Both the position numbers and the translations under genes were made by a program. A stretch of 64,000 bases of DNA. It comes from Hyphomicrobiales bacterium. GTDB taxonomy: Bacteria > Pseudomonadota > Alphaproteobacteria > Rhizobiales > JAJFHR01. Location: NCBI GenBank assembly GCA_021775475.1, contig JAJFHS010000053.1, forward strand, positions 108,271 through 172,270, written 5' to 3'. Shown piece by piece: positions 40,825 through 48,586 of the stretch (position 1 is the stretch's first letter; each line of letters begins with the position of its first letter). The notes under the pieces are model-generated. The model was not told the DNA's origin. It saw only the letters and a list, made by a program, of their open reading frames with translations, and did not search any database.

Positions 40825-42978
40825 CTATCGTCGTCGCGATTTTACTGTAACGGTAATCTTTAAATTGCTTTCATTTGAGGTTGCCAGCAAATCCACTCCG
40901 GCCCGCGGCAAGACAAACTCCAATGGTCTGGCCCGCGACAGGTCGACATCACCAAGTTTCATGTTTATACGCGCACGTCGCAGGTAGCGTCGGCTGGACG
41001 GTGCCGTCTTCAGTTTGAATCTGTAGCCTTGGGCAGCCACAAACGGCTCATTCCTGTCAATATAAAACTCAATGCTTGGGATAAGTGGTAATCTTCTTGT
41101 GGTCTGCTCAATTTCTCGGTCCAAATCCACAACACGCTTTTGCAGTTGTATGTAAATCATGGTGACTGGTCTTAAAAATTGCCCGATGTCATTGACCTGA
41201 ATTATGGCTGCTGCCAAATCTCTCATTGGCTCGTCCGTGAAGTATCTGTCTGCAAATTCTTTAGAAGCCTCTATTAAAAAGGATTGTAACATCTCAAGTA
41301 ACACTTCAGTCCTTAGATTTGTTATCCCTTTGCGAGAACCTTGTCCCAATCCCAAACTTAGGCTTGCCTTTTGTAAATTCTTCAACATAAAATTAGCGGT
41401 CAAAGGGCCTACTTTGCGTTCAAAAACGGCGCTCGCAGCGATCTTTTCCAGTAATTTTATTGTACCACGCCGGGTCAGTCCTTTAGTTGTTTCTGCACTA
41501 CCAGTTTTCCCAGTTTCTACAGCAGCAGCCTTGATGTTGAATTCCCTGAACAAGTTTTCCATTGAATTACGATAGGTATAATCACCAAAAAACACTTCCC
41601 CCATAGCGGCTGCAAACACTCCGCCAACACCCCCGGTAGCCCTGGCCCGAAATATGGTTAAGAATTTCGATCCAAGATTGATCATCATTTGAGCATTCAG
41701 TGACCGGCCTGTTGCAGCGGTGGATTTATCCAGCGCTTGAAGAAATTCCGCTTGCGCTTTCATTGCACTTTCAAGCGCTGATTCTCGTTCAGAGCGAATT
41801 GTTTTATAGGTTTGAAGCAATTTCCGATACCGCTCCAGCAGGTCTGACCGGACCTTGACAGGTTGATCCCACTTGCCGGAAAAATCATCACTGGCCAACG
41901 TATCAAACCGCGAGGACAACAAATTGTTCAATCGAATAATTCGTTCCAGTTTCCGGGCCCGTTCCTCCAGAAATTGTGATAGTTGCTGGTCAAGCCGGGT
42001 ATATAATTCGGACCGGCGTTTTATTTTTCGATCTTCAGCCGCGCGTCGTCGCGCACTGTCTTTAAGGACAAGCTCAAAATCGGGATCCACGCGATCCGAC
42101 AGGCGTACGATTTTTAATTTCGCATCGTTGATTTCCCGCGCCAGACGCTTTTTGGTTCGCCGGGAGGCGCCGGGTTTGGTTTTTTGTCTTTCCCAGCTTG
42201 TTATTTTTGTTTTGATCTTACTAATCTGCCGCAAACCTTCGGCATCCGGGCCAGTTACCGAGATGCCGGTTTTTCGTTCGATTGTTTTTGCTTCTTTCGC
42301 AACGCGCCTGCGTTCATTGTCTTCGAATTGAAGCCGCTCGTTGCTGGCCTTATCCAGTTTTTCTTTAGCCAGGTTTAGTTCTTGAATAAGGATTCTCGGC
42401 GTATTGCGATTATAATCATTTGTAATGGTATTAAGTTCTGATTTTACTTTGCTAAAAATCAGGTCCACGCCGGAAATTGAAAACCTCACTGGCCGAATGA
42501 CAATCGCAGTGGTTTTATAGAAGCGATTACTTTCTATAATTCTGTTACTGTTTTGCGCCAATACAATTTGTGTGCGGCCCGGCCAAATCCGTAATCCGGG
42601 ACCATTCGGGTCATTAAAAGGTTCGATTTGCGCATGTTTGCGATAACCGGCATCGATGATGCCCTGCCGGTCCTGCGCCGACAACTCGCGATCCAGATTT
42701 TGAGCCTCATCACGCCATACTTTCGGCAGATCATCAGGGACCGGCTTATATTGCACGACAAATTTTCCCTGAACGAAACTGCCTTTATATGTGCGGTCAA
42801 TACTTATTCGTGTGAACTTGAAATCAGAACCCTCATGAGCGATCGTAAATCTCTGGTTATTGCCGGATGCCCAAACACCGCTGTAGTCAATTTCTTGCGC
42901 ACTGACGGGGGATATAAGAAACAGACAGAAGAAAAGGGCGGCCGACGCGCTGGATTGAAATTTTTTTGTAAGAACCAT
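40825..42978 (-). CDS. Exported coiled-coil protein of unknown function
   Basis: 717 residues; no family recognised. Signal peptide (ASAALFFCLFLISPVSAQ). Residues about 28-140 form a beta-rich domain beginning IDYSGVWASGNNQRFTIAHEG, lipocalin-like in flavour. Residues about 190-400 are highly charged with strong heptad character (for example ELNLAKEKLDKASNERLQFEDNERRR and RRAAEDRKIKRRSELYTRLDQQLSQFLEERARKLERI), a long coiled coil. A glycine/alanine-rich hydrophobic patch (ARATGGVGGVFAAAMGEVFFGDY) near 455 may be a membrane-interacting segment. A beta-rich C-terminus (YRFKLKTAPSSRRYLRRARINMKLGDVDLSRARPLEFVLPRAG) follows. It starts 4 bp after the upstream Cys-repeat gene. Confidence 0.75.
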   Translation of the reverse strand: MVLTKKFQSSASAALFFCLFLISPVSAQEIDYSGVWASGNNQRFTIAHEGSDFKFTRISIDRTYKGSFVQGKFVVQYKPVPDDLPKVWRDEAQNLDRELSAQDRQGIIDAGYRKHAQIEPFNDPNGPGLRIWPGRTQIVLAQNSNRIIESNRFYKTTAIVIRPVRFSISGVDLIFSKVKSELNTITNDYNRNTPRILIQELNLAKEKLDKASNERLQFEDNERRRVAKEAKTIERKTGISVTGPDAEGLRQISKIKTKITSWERQKTKPGASRRTKKRLAREINDAKLKIVRLSDRVDPDFELVLKDSARRRAAEDRKIKRRSELYTRLDQQLSQFLEERARKLERIIRLNNLLSSRFDTLASDDFSGKWDQPVKVRSDLLERYRKLLQTYKTIRSERESALESAMKAQAEFLQALDKSTAATGRSLNAQMMINLGSKFLTIFRARATGGVGGVFAAAMGEVFFGDYTYRNSMENLFREFNIKAAAVETGKTGSAETTKGLTRRGTIKLLEKIAASAVFERKVGPLTANFMLKNLQKASLSLGLGQGSRKGITNLRTEVLLEMLQSFLIEASKEFADRYFTDEPMRDLAAAIIQVNDIGQFLRPVTMIYIQLQKRVVDLDREIEQTTRRLPLIPSIEFYIDRNEPFVAAQGYRFKLKTAPSSRRYLRRARINMKLGDVDLSRARPLEFVLPRAGVDLLATSNESNLKITVTVKSRRR

Positions 42979-42982
42979 GACG

Positions 42983-44245
42983 TCACCAGTCCAATGTTAT
43001 TTCAAACTTTTTCTGGCCAAGTTTTTTGGCACATGAATACAATCTATCCACATCACCCGGTCTGTACTCATTAAGCACCAGAGTGCCATTTGGGCATAGT
43101 TCAGCGACTTCTATATCAAATGTCTGCGGGGTGGACTGTATGGGCGGGACCACTTCGCCCGGGGCATAAACAGGCTGAGGGCGATCCCAAAAATTGCACT
43201 GTCCCAAGATTTTCAGTTCTTTTAATAAGCCCGCTTTTGTTACTGTGATATTCAATTTGGCCCCATATTGAAGTCCGGCCTTCTTGTTACACCAACTGGT
43301 GAGGCTATCGCCAATGGAGGGATCCTCAACCGGTCCCCTGCAATAGTTTTTGATGAAATAAAGTTTACTACCCACCTGGTAATATGCGGCTTTCCAGTTG
43401 TCTCCATACGTTTTCTTACAACGTTCAAATTGAACCTTAATTTCAACAGGTGACGGTTGTGGGTTGTTCCGTTGGTCGGTATCTCTTTTGTTGCCGGGTG
43501 TGTTTTTTCCTGTTCCTTGCGAAGATCCGGGGTTTTGTCTTTGCGGGGTTTGAGAGGCCTGTTTTTTTTGAATGCTCCCTGCTCCTGGGGCGGCGCTGTT
43601 GGTGCATTCAAAAAACTTGCCCAACTGATTTACCTTGACGTCGCCACCAGCGCAAAGTTGATTCTTTGCAATTACTCGGTGTTCCAGCCCCAAACCACCG
43701 TTCGTCCGGCGCGAACACAATGGTGAACCATCCGTGCGCCTTTGCGAGCCGAACCAGTCCGGGCCAAACTTGTTGCGGCACCAGGTATCCAGACTTTGAG
43801 GCTGGGTGTTTACAACGGGTTTAGGAATATCCACACAACTGAATTTGAAACCCTTTGCAGGTCTGCGAACCTGCCCGGTCGGGCAGGGAGTTCTTTGCCC
43901 ACCCACCTGCTGAATTGGTGATGGCGTCGGTTGCTTGAACTTTTTGGATTTCTTAACCTTTGCCTTGGGCGTGCAGGGAATAAGAGGACAGTACTCATTT
44001 TTTGGTACAACCCGGTGTTCCAGCCCCAGCCCGCCGAATGTCTTGCGCGAACACATTGGTGCATTGTCGCTCCGGCGTCTTGTTCCAAACCATTCCGCGC
44101 CATATTTTCCCGCACACCACTTCGTAAGTTCTTGGGATTGTGCTTTACTTTCATTGATTGCAGATAGAAACAACAGGGATGTTATCACCGCTCCCAGCAG
44201 TAATAGAAACCAATTTTTATTTGACAACTGGTCCTTTAGAAACAT
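42983..44245 (-). CDS. Exported protein with duplicated cysteine domain, unknown function
   Basis: 420 residues from ATG 44245 (MFLKDQLSNKN) behind AGGG; the track start at 44302 adds 19 upstream residues. Signal peptide or anchor FLLLLGAVITSLLFLSAINESKA. Two copies of a 48-residue cysteine module follow: WCAGKYGAEWFGTRRRSDNAPMC near 40-60 with GGLGLEHRV, and WCRNKFGPDWFGSQRRTDGSPLC near 160-180 with the same GGLGLEHRV, each with a further KNxxC. A Pro/Gln/Asn-rich disordered linker separates them from a third, degenerate copy (CKKTYGDNWKAAYY) and a C-terminal domain with WCNKKAGLQYGAKL. No known family. First gene of the exported-protein operon. Confidence 0.75.
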   Translation of the reverse strand: MFLKDQLSNKNWFLLLLGAVITSLLFLSAINESKAQSQELTKWCAGKYGAEWFGTRRRSDNAPMCSRKTFGGLGLEHRVVPKNEYCPLIPCTPKAKVKKSKKFKQPTPSPIQQVGGQRTPCPTGQVRRPAKGFKFSCVDIPKPVVNTQPQSLDTWCRNKFGPDWFGSQRRTDGSPLCSRRTNGGLGLEHRVIAKNQLCAGGDVKVNQLGKFFECTNSAAPGAGSIQKKQASQTPQRQNPGSSQGTGKNTPGNKRDTDQRNNPQPSPVEIKVQFERCKKTYGDNWKAAYYQVGSKLYFIKNYCRGPVEDPSIGDSLTSWCNKKAGLQYGAKLNITVTKAGLLKELKILGQCNFWDRPQPVYAPGEVVPPIQSTPQTFDIEVAELCPNGTLVLNEYRPGDVDRLYSCAKKLGQKKFEITLDW

Positions 44246-44315
44246 GATCAGCCCTAGCAAATATTGTTTCTTATGCGTGAGCGTAGCCCGAAAATAGTTC
44301 AATGGTCAAATTTAG

Positions 44316-44873
44316 ATGAATACTAAAATGCCACTTGCCGTATATTGTGACAGTTGTGGAGCTGACTGGTCTAAAGGTCACTTTAGTACCCGGTGTGAGC
44401 AATGTGGCGGTGGGGCACTATATCGAACATGCCCACAATGCAGCGGAATATGCGGGTGCACGTGGCAACGGGCAATGTTGGATTCTCAGGATGAGCATTT
44501 AGCCCACTGGGTGGGTATCTGCAATCTTGAAAAAGACGAAAAATCACAAGAACATATTTTGACTAACATTTCTGCCCAGTGGTGGCTGGATGAATCTGCA
44601 TTGGCCGATCTATATTGGGCCTGCCTTATTTCACTGCCAGGACGGGGCGCAGTGGTTGTCGACCTCGATGGTACAGAGCACGCCTTTGCTGGATACGAAG
44701 CAGCAGTAACATGGTTGCGCGAGGATGAATATGAGCCAATACTACAATTGGTTGAACGAAATGAGATTGCTAGTGATGTATTGCCACCAGCGCAAATGAT
44801 AGCTTTGGCGCTTCACGTTTCCGGAAATTTGAATGGTGGATATAAAGGACAAAAATCAACCCATAAAATTTGA
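44316..44873 (+). CDS. Hypothetical protein with N-terminal zinc ribbons
   Basis: 185 residues, no signal peptide. Zinc-binding motifs at the start: CDSCGADW (9-16), CEQCGGG near 28, CPQCSGICGC near 39, enough for two zinc sites. The rest is acidic and alpha/beta (WWLDESALADLYWACLISLPGRGAVVVDLDG). Not a recognised family. It is divergent from the exported-protein operon with a 70-bp intergenic gap, so the two may share a control region, but no functional link is evident. Confidence 0.6.
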   Translation: MNTKMPLAVYCDSCGADWSKGHFSTRCEQCGGGALYRTCPQCSGICGCTWQRAMLDSQDEHLAHWVGICNLEKDEKSQEHILTNISAQWWLDESALADLYWACLISLPGRGAVVVDLDGTEHAFAGYEAAVTWLREDEYEPILQLVERNEIASDVLPPAQMIALALHVSGNLNGGYKGQKSTHKI

Positions 44874-45022
44874 TGTTGTTGACTTTTCCCGAGTTGAACT
44901 TCTACTGTTGAACAGACCTGCGCACCCTCTCACAGGTGCTATGTGGTCGATTAAGTTCGATTTTGATACTATATTTTGTTCCGAGAGTTTTAGTCCTGAA
45001 AATTCTGATGATCGGATGTATT

Positions 45023-45733
45023 ATGAATATCAAACATTTCACCAGCCCTGCCGCTTTATTCGGGATAGTCCTAACAACGACGCTGGCGACATTGACCGTT
45101 GCCCCCCGCGCCTCAACAAGCCCTGCAACGTGGGTCACTGACAGGATTATAGGGGTGAGCGATGGTGCCTGGATTGCCCTTCACGTCGAGAGAAATGTCA
45201 AATCAGGCTATGAGTATCGTACACGCTCAGAAGTTCGCATCATTCGCGTGACCAATAGCTGCATCCACAAACGGGTATCACTGGGTGACGTTAACAACGT
45301 TGACCGGGAAGCGACTGGAAATTGGCAGAAATCACAAATCTCCCGCGGTGACGGTTCCAACCTTGCAGTTTTATCCACCATGGCGCCAGTAGTACCAAGC
45401 GATTGGCGCGAACTCATCACAATCGAAAATGGATCAATTGCACTCTTGGAAGACAAGAAAAAAATTCCAATCATCCCATCTGGAACTGTCCTGAAGTGGG
45501 CAACCTTGCAGGGTGCTAAAATCAATTCTGTCTCCAGGATAGCAGCTGTGTTTCAATCGGCTGATACGTTGCGCGGAAATAATTGGATCTATCTGGAAAT
45601 CGAAACTGCCGAACGAGATGTGGATGTAGATTACACCCGGTTTGTGCTCCCGCTCAAAATCAACCCTCTGCCATCTGGAACCAACGGTCCCGCAGAGCTA
45701 TCAGCTATTCAACCACAGCCAGATGGGTGCTGA
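45023..45733 (+). CDS. Hypothetical exported protein
   Basis: 236 residues from ATG 45023 (MNIKHFTSPAALFG); the track start at 44936 has no ribosome-binding site and precedes the signal peptide. Hydrophobic segment LFGIVLTTTLATLTVAPRAS acts as a signal sequence. The mature part is beta-rich (TDRIIGVSDGAWIALHVERN, VLKWATLQGAKI) with two cysteines and no recognised family. It ends 156 bp before a degenerate IS6-family element. Confidence 0.55.
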   Translation: MNIKHFTSPAALFGIVLTTTLATLTVAPRASTSPATWVTDRIIGVSDGAWIALHVERNVKSGYEYRTRSEVRIIRVTNSCIHKRVSLGDVNNVDREATGNWQKSQISRGDGSNLAVLSTMAPVVPSDWRELITIENGSIALLEDKKKIPIIPSGTVLKWATLQGAKINSVSRIAAVFQSADTLRGNNWIYLEIETAERDVDVDYTRFVLPLKINPLPSGTNGPAELSAIQPQPDGC

Positions 45734-45889
45734 ATTGGCACTGTCATCTATGGACGCCCCTTGGAAAGCAAGGATTTTTTTGATCTGATACAAGGTGGAT
45801 TTGCAGTCATCTATCCGGCCTGTGTGTGCAGCATCATTTTGCTGCGGGCCCTGATGGAATCCAAAGATCGACGCCCTATCACGTTGTCG
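45734..45889. other. Short segment between exported protein and IS6 remnant
   Basis: Holds GGCACTGTCATCTATGGACGCCC at 45737-45759, of which 16 bases (TCATCTATGGACGCCC) recur exactly at 38765-38780. A possible truncated plus-strand ORF runs from 45761 into the IS6 left end, with a hydrophobic stretch GGFAVIYPACVCSIILLRAL; it could be a small membrane gene interrupted by the insertion. Evidence is thin. Confidence 0.3.
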
Positions 45890-46586
45890 GGCTTTGTCAG
45901 AGCAATAATTAAAGGACAAACTGTGCTCTATACTGGCGCAATTTCAGGCTGCAAGTTGCCGCCACTCTGCCAAAGCTACAAATCGGTTGTGCTTGAAGTT
46001 TTGTCGGCTGCAGAGATGACGTTCCAGGTTGAAATGATTATGGACTGATGCATGGAGGGCGGTGAATTTCTGTAACGACTTGGCGCTCCTGAACTTTGCC
46101 ATCGCTCGTTCTCGTCGACGAAATGGTTGATGCGAGTTTTCAGCCCGATTGCTGAGCCAGCGCCCAGTCGCTTGGCAGTATGCATTTCCAATGACTTTCA
46201 TTGCAGCGCCGTAAGAGCGAAGCCGGTCAGTTACAGTCACTTTTGGACGGCCATACCGTTTCATTAATTTACGCAAAAACTTCATCCAAATGCCAGCGCC
46301 ATTGCGGTTGGTATCGATGTGCAGCAGCGCGTTTCATCCTGATCTTGAATGCAAAGAGCGGGCCGAACCGATTCCACCAGAACCGGATAGTTTCGTAACT
46401 GATATCTATACCGCATTCATGAAGCAAATCTTCCACGTTGCGGAGCGAGAGCGGAAAGCAGACGTACATCATCACTGCAAGGCGAATAATCTCGGGCAAG
46501 GTTTTGAAATAGCGGAACGGATTTTTCATCAACAAAGCCTACGAGGTGTGCAACCAGGGCTCAAGTTATTTTCCTCTGACAGTGCC
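45890..46586 (-). mobile_element. IS6-family insertion sequence, internally deleted
   Basis: Terminal repeats are GGCTTTGTCAGAGCAA (plus, from 45890) and GGCACTGTCAGAGGAA (minus, from 46586), matching in about 13 of 16 positions and resembling the GGCACTGTTGCAAA ends of IS26-like elements. The transposase starts 51 bp inside one end and stops 54 bp from the other, as is normal for the family. Length 697 bp is about 100 bp short, matching the internal deletion. No 8-bp target duplication is seen (CGTTGTCG versus ACAACACC). Confidence 0.8.
45944..46535 (-). pseudogene. IS6-family transposase, inactivated by internal deletion
   Basis: The N-terminal part FRYFKTLPEIIRLAVMMYVCFPLSLRNVEDLLHE to WRWHLDEVF is followed, after loss of about 35 codons and a frame change, by the C-terminal part KRYGRPKVTVTDRLRSYG, NRAENSHQPFRRRERAMAKF and HNHFNLERHL. 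The three DDE residues (HLDE, TDRL, NRAENS) are all still encoded, but in two frames (46269-46535 and 45944-46285). The join at 46275-46282 lies in AAGTTTTT (minus), a sequence that both flanks plausibly shared, as expected for a short-repeat deletion. Confidence 0.85.
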
Positions 46587-46918
46587 ACAACACCTTCTAC
46601 GTTCAACGCCATCTCATTTCCCGAAAGACATTACGCAAATTTCGTGGCGAAGCGATGAGCGTGTGGCAGTCCGTAACTGCTGCCGCCTGAGTAAAATCTG
46701 CATCGTGGTTTCGTGCGCCTTTGTTTTGATAACGTGACAGCACCCTCTGATTTGTAGAGGCGATGCGCAGCGACATAAAAGATAAGAAGAAACGCGATTT
46801 TCTTGAAAATCGGCGTGAGCGATCTGAAGCTAAAGCGCCAAACCAACATTTGGAGCGGTAGCACTCAAAGCTTGAAATATCAAATAACTAATACTAAAAT
46901 GTTAGTTATTGCGATAAT
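46587..46918. other. 332-bp non-coding stretch before hipBA
   Basis: No supported gene. The minus-strand ORF 46631-46864 has no family features. Near the right side lies the HipB operator-like inverted repeat, described separately. Composition and the neighbouring IS6 remnant suggest scrambled DNA at a junction. Confidence 0.5.
46883..46910. promoter_or_regulatory. HipB operator candidate
   Basis: Perfect 9-bp inverted repeat AATAACTAA (46883-46891) and TTAGTTATT (46902-46910) around a 10-base spacer, ending 8 bp before the HipB ATG. Position and size fit autorepression by the HipB dimer, as in other hipBA loci, although the sequence differs from the E. coli TATCC-GGATA site. Confidence 0.65.
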
Positions 46919-47245
46919 ATGCAGGATATTGATATTATAACATCACTCATAACGGTTTCGAAGGCTCAAAAAATACTCGCGGAGAATGCGCGCGCGCGTA
47001 GGCTGGCTATGGGCCTGACGCAGGAAGGGCTTGCAAATCGTTCGGGCGTAAGCCTGCCGACTTTGCGCAAGTTTGAGCAAAAAGGACTGATATCGCTGGA
47101 ATCCTTCCTGAAGCTGATGATGGCACTGGACGGGCTGGCGCGCATTGTTGAGGCAAGCGCTCCGGAACAGACGGCGTTCTCTTCCATTGATGAGGTGCTC
47201 GAAGCGGATAAAAAACCAGCGCGCAAGAAAGGCTGGCGCACATGA
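46919..47245 (+). CDS. hipB: HipB-like antitoxin, XRE family
   Basis: 108 residues. HTH at about 22-75: ARARRLAMGLTQEGLANRSGVSLPTLRKFEQKGLISLESFLKLMMAL. A lysine/arginine-rich tail follows (KPARKKGWRT). It overlaps the HipA start by 4 bp (ATGA). As in hipBA pairs, it should neutralise HipA and repress the operon through the palindrome just upstream. There is no good ribosome-binding site before the ATG at 46919, so initiation may be weak or leaderless. It lies between an IS6 remnant and a solo IS6-like end. Confidence 0.9.
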   Translation: MQDIDIITSLITVSKAQKILAENARARRLAMGLTQEGLANRSGVSLPTLRKFEQKGLISLESFLKLMMALDGLARIVEASAPEQTAFSSIDEVLEADKKPARKKGWRT

Positions 47246-48474
47246 GTTTTACGCCTAACACGCAAATCAAGGTCGGGCTGGATTTTGACGCAGGTATTCT
47301 GCCTGTTGGACGCCTCGCTATACGCGAAGGCGATATCTATTTTGAATATGACGGTGATTTTCTGGATCGCGGTTTGGAGATTTCGCCCCTGCGTTTGCCG
47401 CTTAGTCCAGAACTAAAAACATTTGATCGTGCCTTGTTTGAAGGCTTGCCCGGTGTTTTCAATGACAGCCTGCCTGATGGCTGGGGGCGTTTGCTGCTGG
47501 ATCGCTCAATGCGGGCTCAAGGGATTTTGTCCGAACAATTAAGTCCGCTGGATCGGCTTGCGCATGTCGGCGCTTCAGGCATGGGTGCGCTAACCTATGA
47601 ACCGGATTACGGTGCGGAAATTCCAGGCGCTGAAATCAATCTTGATGTTCTGGCCTCTCATGTCATGGAAGTTCTGGATGGTGAGGCGGAAGATGTTTTA
47701 CAGGAACTTCTGGCCTTGAATGGTTCTTCGGCAGGTGCGCGTCCCAAAGCCGTGATCGGGGTTGATGACAAACGCCAGAACATCATTCATGGCGCGCATG
47801 CCTTGCCGGATGGCTTTTCGCCGTGGTTGGTTAAATTCCCTAACGTGCAAGACGGCGCGGATGCGGGCGCGATTGAATATGTCTATGGCCTGATGGCGGT
47901 CGAGGCAGGCGTCGCCATGACGCAGACGCATTTATTCCCCGCGCAAAAAGGGGCGGGTTATTTCGCGACTGTTCGCTTTGATCGCGAGGGGCAAAGCCGC
48001 GTTCATACGCATACGGCCTGCGGTGCACTGCATTCAGATTTTCGAACACCTTCGTTGGATTACGAAGATTTACTCGCCCTGACTGGTATGCTGACCCGTG
48101 ATGTGCGTGAGGTTGAAAAAATGTTCCGGCTCGCTGTGTTCAACGTGTTCGCCCATAACCGCGATGATCATTCGAAGAATTTTACATTCCTGATGAGCAA
48201 GCGCGGTGAATGGAAGCTCTCACCCGCCTATGACCTGACCTTTTCCTCCGGCCCGCGAGGCGAACAAAGCACCATGGTCATGGGCGAAGGTAAAACCCCA
48301 GGCATCGAACACCTGGAAAAGCTCGGACGTGAAGCCAGGATCGATGAAAAACGTGTTTCGGAAATTATCGAGCAAACACGCGCAGCACTCAGCAATTGGG
48401 AAATGCTGGCTAAAAAACACGGCGTAACCAAAGCTAATATCAAACTGATCAACCAAAAGCTCCTGAGCAGTTAA
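47242..48474 (+). CDS. hipA: HipA-like serine/threonine kinase toxin
   Basis: 410 residues. The N-terminal subdomain contains GLPGVFNDSLPDGWGRLLLDR near 70-90; the kinase core has the ATP loop NGSSAGARPKAVIG near 160, catalytic FNVFAHNRDDHSKNF near 297-310 (HxxDDHxxN) and the metal-binding SPAYDLTFS near 332. All catalytic elements are present, so the kinase should be active. Classical HipA phosphorylates glutamyl-tRNA synthetase and causes growth arrest; related kinases target other tRNA-linked enzymes, so the target here is open. HipB overlaps upstream. Confidence 0.93.
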   Translation: MSFTPNTQIKVGLDFDAGILPVGRLAIREGDIYFEYDGDFLDRGLEISPLRLPLSPELKTFDRALFEGLPGVFNDSLPDGWGRLLLDRSMRAQGILSEQLSPLDRLAHVGASGMGALTYEPDYGAEIPGAEINLDVLASHVMEVLDGEAEDVLQELLALNGSSAGARPKAVIGVDDKRQNIIHGAHALPDGFSPWLVKFPNVQDGADAGAIEYVYGLMAVEAGVAMTQTHLFPAQKGAGYFATVRFDREGQSRVHTHTACGALHSDFRTPSLDYEDLLALTGMLTRDVREVEKMFRLAVFNVFAHNRDDHSKNFTFLMSKRGEWKLSPAYDLTFSSGPRGEQSTMVMGEGKTPGIEHLEKLGREARIDEKRVSEIIEQTRAALSNWEMLAKKHGVTKANIKLINQKLLSS

Positions 48475-48546
48475 TGGTATTTATAGGCCGAATAAATCTG
48501 GTTGTTTTGAAAGCATTCTGTCCAGCACCAACAGAGGTGCAAAATC

Positions 48547-48568
48547 GGCTTTGTCAGAGCAACAATTA
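48547..48568 (+). repeat. Solo IS6-like terminal repeat
   Basis: GGCTTTGTCAGAGCAACAATTA matches the left end of the IS6 remnant (45890-45911) in 21 of 22 bases, same orientation, and diverges at once on both sides. With the remnant it brackets hipBA over 2.7 kb. It may be the residue of a second IS6 copy. Confidence 0.65.
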
Positions 48569-48586
48569 GTCGTCTGTGAAGAATTA

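Noticed and set aside
44833-45141. Plus-strand ORF of 102 codons between the zinc-ribbon and exported-protein genes
   Set aside because: Overlaps both neighbours in another frame and shows no features of its own.
45737-45745. GGCACTGTC as left end of the IS6 element
   Set aside because: It matches the right end for ten bases, but would leave 207 bp after the transposase stop. The repeat at 45890 matches over a longer stretch and gives the normal 54-bp distance.
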